Assembly: GCA_025996865.1 (NCBI GenBank)
Contig: BNTV01000166.1
Location: 1 to 8,156, forward strand
Reading direction: 5' to 3'
DNA: 8,156 nucleotides
Origin: Bacteroidia bacterium
GTDB taxonomy: Bacteria; Bacteroidota; Bacteroidia; Bacteroidales; Azobacteroidaceae
Positions 6,238 through 8,156 of this stretch are shown piece by piece. The position numbers were made by a program, and so were the translations under genes. How positions within the stretch are numbered: the stretch's first letter is position 1; each line of letters starts with the position of its first letter. The notes below the pieces were generated by a model that worked only from the letters and a program-made list of their open reading frames with translations, ran no database searches and was not told the origin of the DNA.

Positions 6238-6605
6238 GGGTGCACGACAAATTTCTCATTTTTGAATTACATACATTCATTTTCGGGAGATTCCTCATTT
6301 CGCTCTAACTTATAACGAGTTTTCACAAGGCATTGATTTTTAATTACCTTATTTTATCTCGTCATTTCCCTCTTTGATAAACGTGTTTATTGGGGTCTTA
6401 TAATGACGAGCAGGATAGATGGTGTAATTGTGGATAACCATTCAATAAAATGCTGTTGCGAGCAGTTTTCACCAATGCTATGAATGTCGTATGTTTTATC
6501 TAATAGCCCGTTAGGGCTTGCATATCAATAGAATATTTGATACACCGCCCACACACAACCCGTATAGGGGTTGAAGAAAACTAAATGGGAATTTGTCGTG
6601 CACCC
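6238..6605. mobile_element. MITE-like element, 368 bp, with 23-24 bp terminal inverted repeats
   Basis: The left end GGGTGCACGACAAATT then TCTCATTT (6238-6261) is mirrored by AAATGGG then AATTTGTCGTGCACCC (6583-6605). The outer 16 bases are perfect inverted repeats and the inner part differs by one gap and one change. The interior has no coding-sized frame. It carries a 9-bp inverted repeat CTCGTCATT/AATGACGAG (6358-6410) and two short GC-rich palindromes, AGCCCGTTAGGGCT and AACCCGTATAGGGGTT. Size, ends and lack of genes fit a non-autonomous element mobilised by a transposase elsewhere. I see no clear target duplication, so the insertion may be old or accompanied by a deletion. The parent IS family is not identified. 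Confidence 0.75.
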
Positions 6606-6612
6606 AAATTTA

Positions 6613-7221
6613 TTAATAAACATTTTTTCTATAATCTCCAGGAATCCAATCTCTTCCACATACTCTAAAAGAAATATCTTTTATATTTTCCTTCTTAAAA
6701 TAAAATGGCACCTCATTTGTTACTATTCGTATCGGAGTTCTTAATACTCTACCTCCGTACTGTAAATTTGTTTCATAAAAAGTATTAATTGTCATTTTTA
6801 TTTCATCTTCATCAATTATTTTAATAGGTAGAATTTTAGAAATTTCTTCCCATTGACCACAACAATTACACTTATTTCTTAAATATAATTTTGTATTGTA
6901 TTCATAATCATATCCTAAAGAATCAGTACTTCGTAATAAATAAAAACCTTCAGAGTTTGGCAATATAGTAAAAGAAAAACCATTAAGATTATAATTCTTC
7001 ACGATTTTAACAAATTTTTCAGAAACGATTGCCGGTCCATCCGTACATACAGAAAAATTATTTTTTCTATTTTTTAATCTGAAATCTTTAATACTATTAT
7101 TTATTGCTTCTTCCCTATTTTTAATAAGCCCACAACATGGACAATATTCCAAAACATTATCATTCATATAATAGAATTCCGAATTATTATCAGAACCAAT
7201 CATTTCATAATATTTAATCAT
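6613..7221 (-). CDS. Putative immunity protein C, double-CxxCG type, 202 aa
   Basis: The ATG at 7221 is 19 bases after the toxin C stop; the same frame is open further upstream inside the toxin gene, but those residues (FFLNILNFKEIIIHKF) look non-coding. The protein begins MIKYYEMIG, has C27-P-C-C30-G and C118-N-C-C121-G, and between them FSVCTDGPAIVSEKFVKIV. This order, including the 'D-G-x-x-VSE-F' segment, fits the double-CxxCG family that includes Myxococcus SitI6 immunity proteins, as I remember that family. The two CxxCG knuckles probably share one zinc. I infer that it neutralises the HNH-like tip of cassette C. The stop lies only 7 bases from the end of the MITE-like element. Confidence 0.8.
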   Translation of the reverse strand: MIKYYEMIGSDNNSEFYYMNDNVLEYCPCCGLIKNREEAINNSIKDFRLKNRKNNFSVCTDGPAIVSEKFVKIVKNYNLNGFSFTILPNSEGFYLLRSTDSLGYDYEYNTKLYLRNKCNCCGQWEEISKILPIKIIDEDEIKMTINTFYETNLQYGGRVLRTPIRIVTNEVPFYFKKENIKDISFRVCGRDWIPGDYRKNVY

Positions 7222-7240
7222 ATCTCTAAGTTTACTAAAT

Positions 7241-8156
7241 TTATGGATAATTATTTCCTTGAAGTTCAGGATGTTGAGAAAAAAAATCGGCAGCCGCATC
7301 AGGATATTTATCTTTATTATTTTTATAAAACTCTGCCAAAGCATTCAAGCGTTCTTCCCTTGTAAAATTAGCCTGAATCTGAGCACCTGAATTACCTCGT
7401 TTTGGGCGCATACTATTTCCGTTTTCATCTATCTTGGTTTCTAAAAAATTATTCATATCTCTATGTAAATTTACGTGATCGGAATCATCTATTGTAGTAG
7501 TTGATTGTTTAGGGTCTCCACCCATAAATTTAGGATCTGAGTGATGTTCATGGCTTTTTAAACCAAAAGAATCAATCCAATTATTTACATCTTTTACATA
7601 AAAATATAAAGAATATCCTCCCTGTATCCTTATCGGGTCCTGACTGATGTACATGCCCTCGCTTGGCGAATAATACCGAAAACGATTATAATACAGCCCC
7701 GTCTCACTATCCTCATACTGCCCCTGATACCGAAACGGACAATCCGTCTTAAACTCCCCCTGAAACTTCCGTACTTTTCCGTAACTGCTCAGTTCACACT
7801 TCCAAACCGCTTCTCCGTCTTCCCGATACATCGCTTCCGGAGTACCCATATAGTTCGTTGCAATCGAAAGCTTTTGCTCATTAGTCAGTTTCGCTGTCGG
7901 AACAAACGTCCCTTCCTCAAATACCCAAGTCACCAACGGCCGTTTCTCTTCCCGGAGGAACTCGCCCGTTTCTGCTTCGTAATCCCGATAATAATCCGAT
8001 TTCTGTTCGTGAAGCGGAACATTGCCGTCCCATGTCCAGCGGGTTACTATATTGCCGAACTGCTTGGCCGTCCTCCGTCCCAAAGCGTCGTACCGGAATA
8101 TTACTTCCCGTGCGTCGGGGCGCTTTACCTTGTCGAGCATTCCCTGTGCGTTCCAT
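7241..8156 (-). CDS. Rhs protein C, partial (5' end beyond window), with HNH-like nuclease tip
   Basis: The C-terminal 305 codons of an Rhs protein whose frame runs unbroken to the window edge. Core residues match cassettes A and B, with YYNRFRYYSPSEGMYISQDP then NWIDSFGL. The last 105 residues (7244-7558) form a separate tip with SHEHHSDPKFMGGDPKQ and, 20 residues on, DHVNLHRDMNNF. This H-H ... PKFxGG ... HxxLH arrangement is that of HNH/treble-clef-type nuclease toxins, with H5, H6, H28 and H32 of the tip as candidate metal or catalytic residues. Later come RPKRGNSG, NFTREERLNALAEFY and DFFSQHPEL. It is the most 5' cassette and the only one not visibly truncated, so it may be the end of the active rhs gene. 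Confidence 0.88.
   Translation of the reverse strand, partial: WNAQGMLDKVKRPDAREVIFRYDALGRRTAKQFGNIVTRWTWDGNVPLHEQKSDYYRDYEAETGEFLREEKRPLVTWVFEEGTFVPTAKLTNEQKLSIATNYMGTPEAMYREDGEAVWKCELSSYGKVRKFQGEFKTDCPFRYQGQYEDSETGLYYNRFRYYSPSEGMYISQDPIRIQGGYSLYFYVKDVNNWIDSFGLKSHEHHSDPKFMGGDPKQSTTTIDDSDHVNLHRDMNNFLETKIDENGNSMRPKRGNSGAQIQANFTREERLNALAEFYKNNKDKYPDAAADFFSQHPELQGNNYP
7632..8156 (-). repeat. Rhs core repeat, copy C (partial)
   Basis: Aligns without indels to 2064-2588 (offset 5568) and 4761-5285. The homology starts at the same DPI codons as in the other two copies and runs into the window edge, consistent with an assembly break in a long repeat. Confidence 0.88.

Noticed and set aside
7222..7344. 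Upstream extension of immunity C to an ATG at 7344
   Set aside because: The extension lies within the toxin C coding sequence and encodes Ile/Phe/Lys-rich residues unlike a real N-terminus; the ATG at 7221 fits the family start MIKYYE.

Overview
The window looks like one end of a Bacteroidetes contig, most likely Bacteroidales. The evidence is a textbook Bacteroidetes promoter (TTTG, 19-bp spacer, TATTTTTG on the minus strand at 816-846), AT-rich leaders without strong Shine-Dalgarno sites, and the style of the Rhs proteins. The first ~105 bases are not genomic: on the minus strand they read as a degraded, full-length Illumina TruSeq index adapter followed by poly-A. The other end stops inside an Rhs repeat, a common place for an assembly to break.

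The main content is an array of three Rhs polymorphic-toxin cassettes, all on the minus strand. In the direction of transcription they are: cassette C (Rhs 8156-7241, immunity 7221-6613), cassette B (Rhs 6190-4322, immunity 4332/4356-4000) and cassette A (Rhs 3745-1637, immunity 1604-1365). The Rhs core is GC-rich, nearly identical between copies, and aligns without indels at constant offsets (2697 bp from A to B, 5568 bp from A to C). Each copy ends in a different AT-rich toxin tip of 105-120 residues after a D-x-FGL core terminus, and each tip is followed by its own small immunity gene. Tip C is an HNH-like nuclease paired with a double-CxxCG immunity protein. Tip B is a probable ribonuclease whose gene overlaps that of a HEAT-like immunity protein. 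Tip A is a probable ribonuclease of BECR type paired with a two-CxxC zinc-ribbon immunity protein. B and A lack the 5' part of the gene and have no good start codon, so they look like silent 'orphan tips' displaced downstream of a main rhs gene that begins beyond the window.

The cassettes are separated by recurring junk. A small plus-strand gene of unknown function (1023-1253) is intact at the left end. Its last 30 codons recur at 3778-3870, exactly where cassette A's Rhs homology stops, with the same intrinsic-terminator layout and a hairpin-rich spacer. At the B/C boundary this tail is missing; instead there is a 368-bp non-coding element with 23-24 bp terminal inverted repeats (6238-6605), MITE-like.

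Left of the array is one unrelated hypothetical gene (793-278, minus) with a clear promoter and terminator. Most other open frames, including long plus-strand ones opposite the Rhs core, are shadows of the Rhs coding strand.
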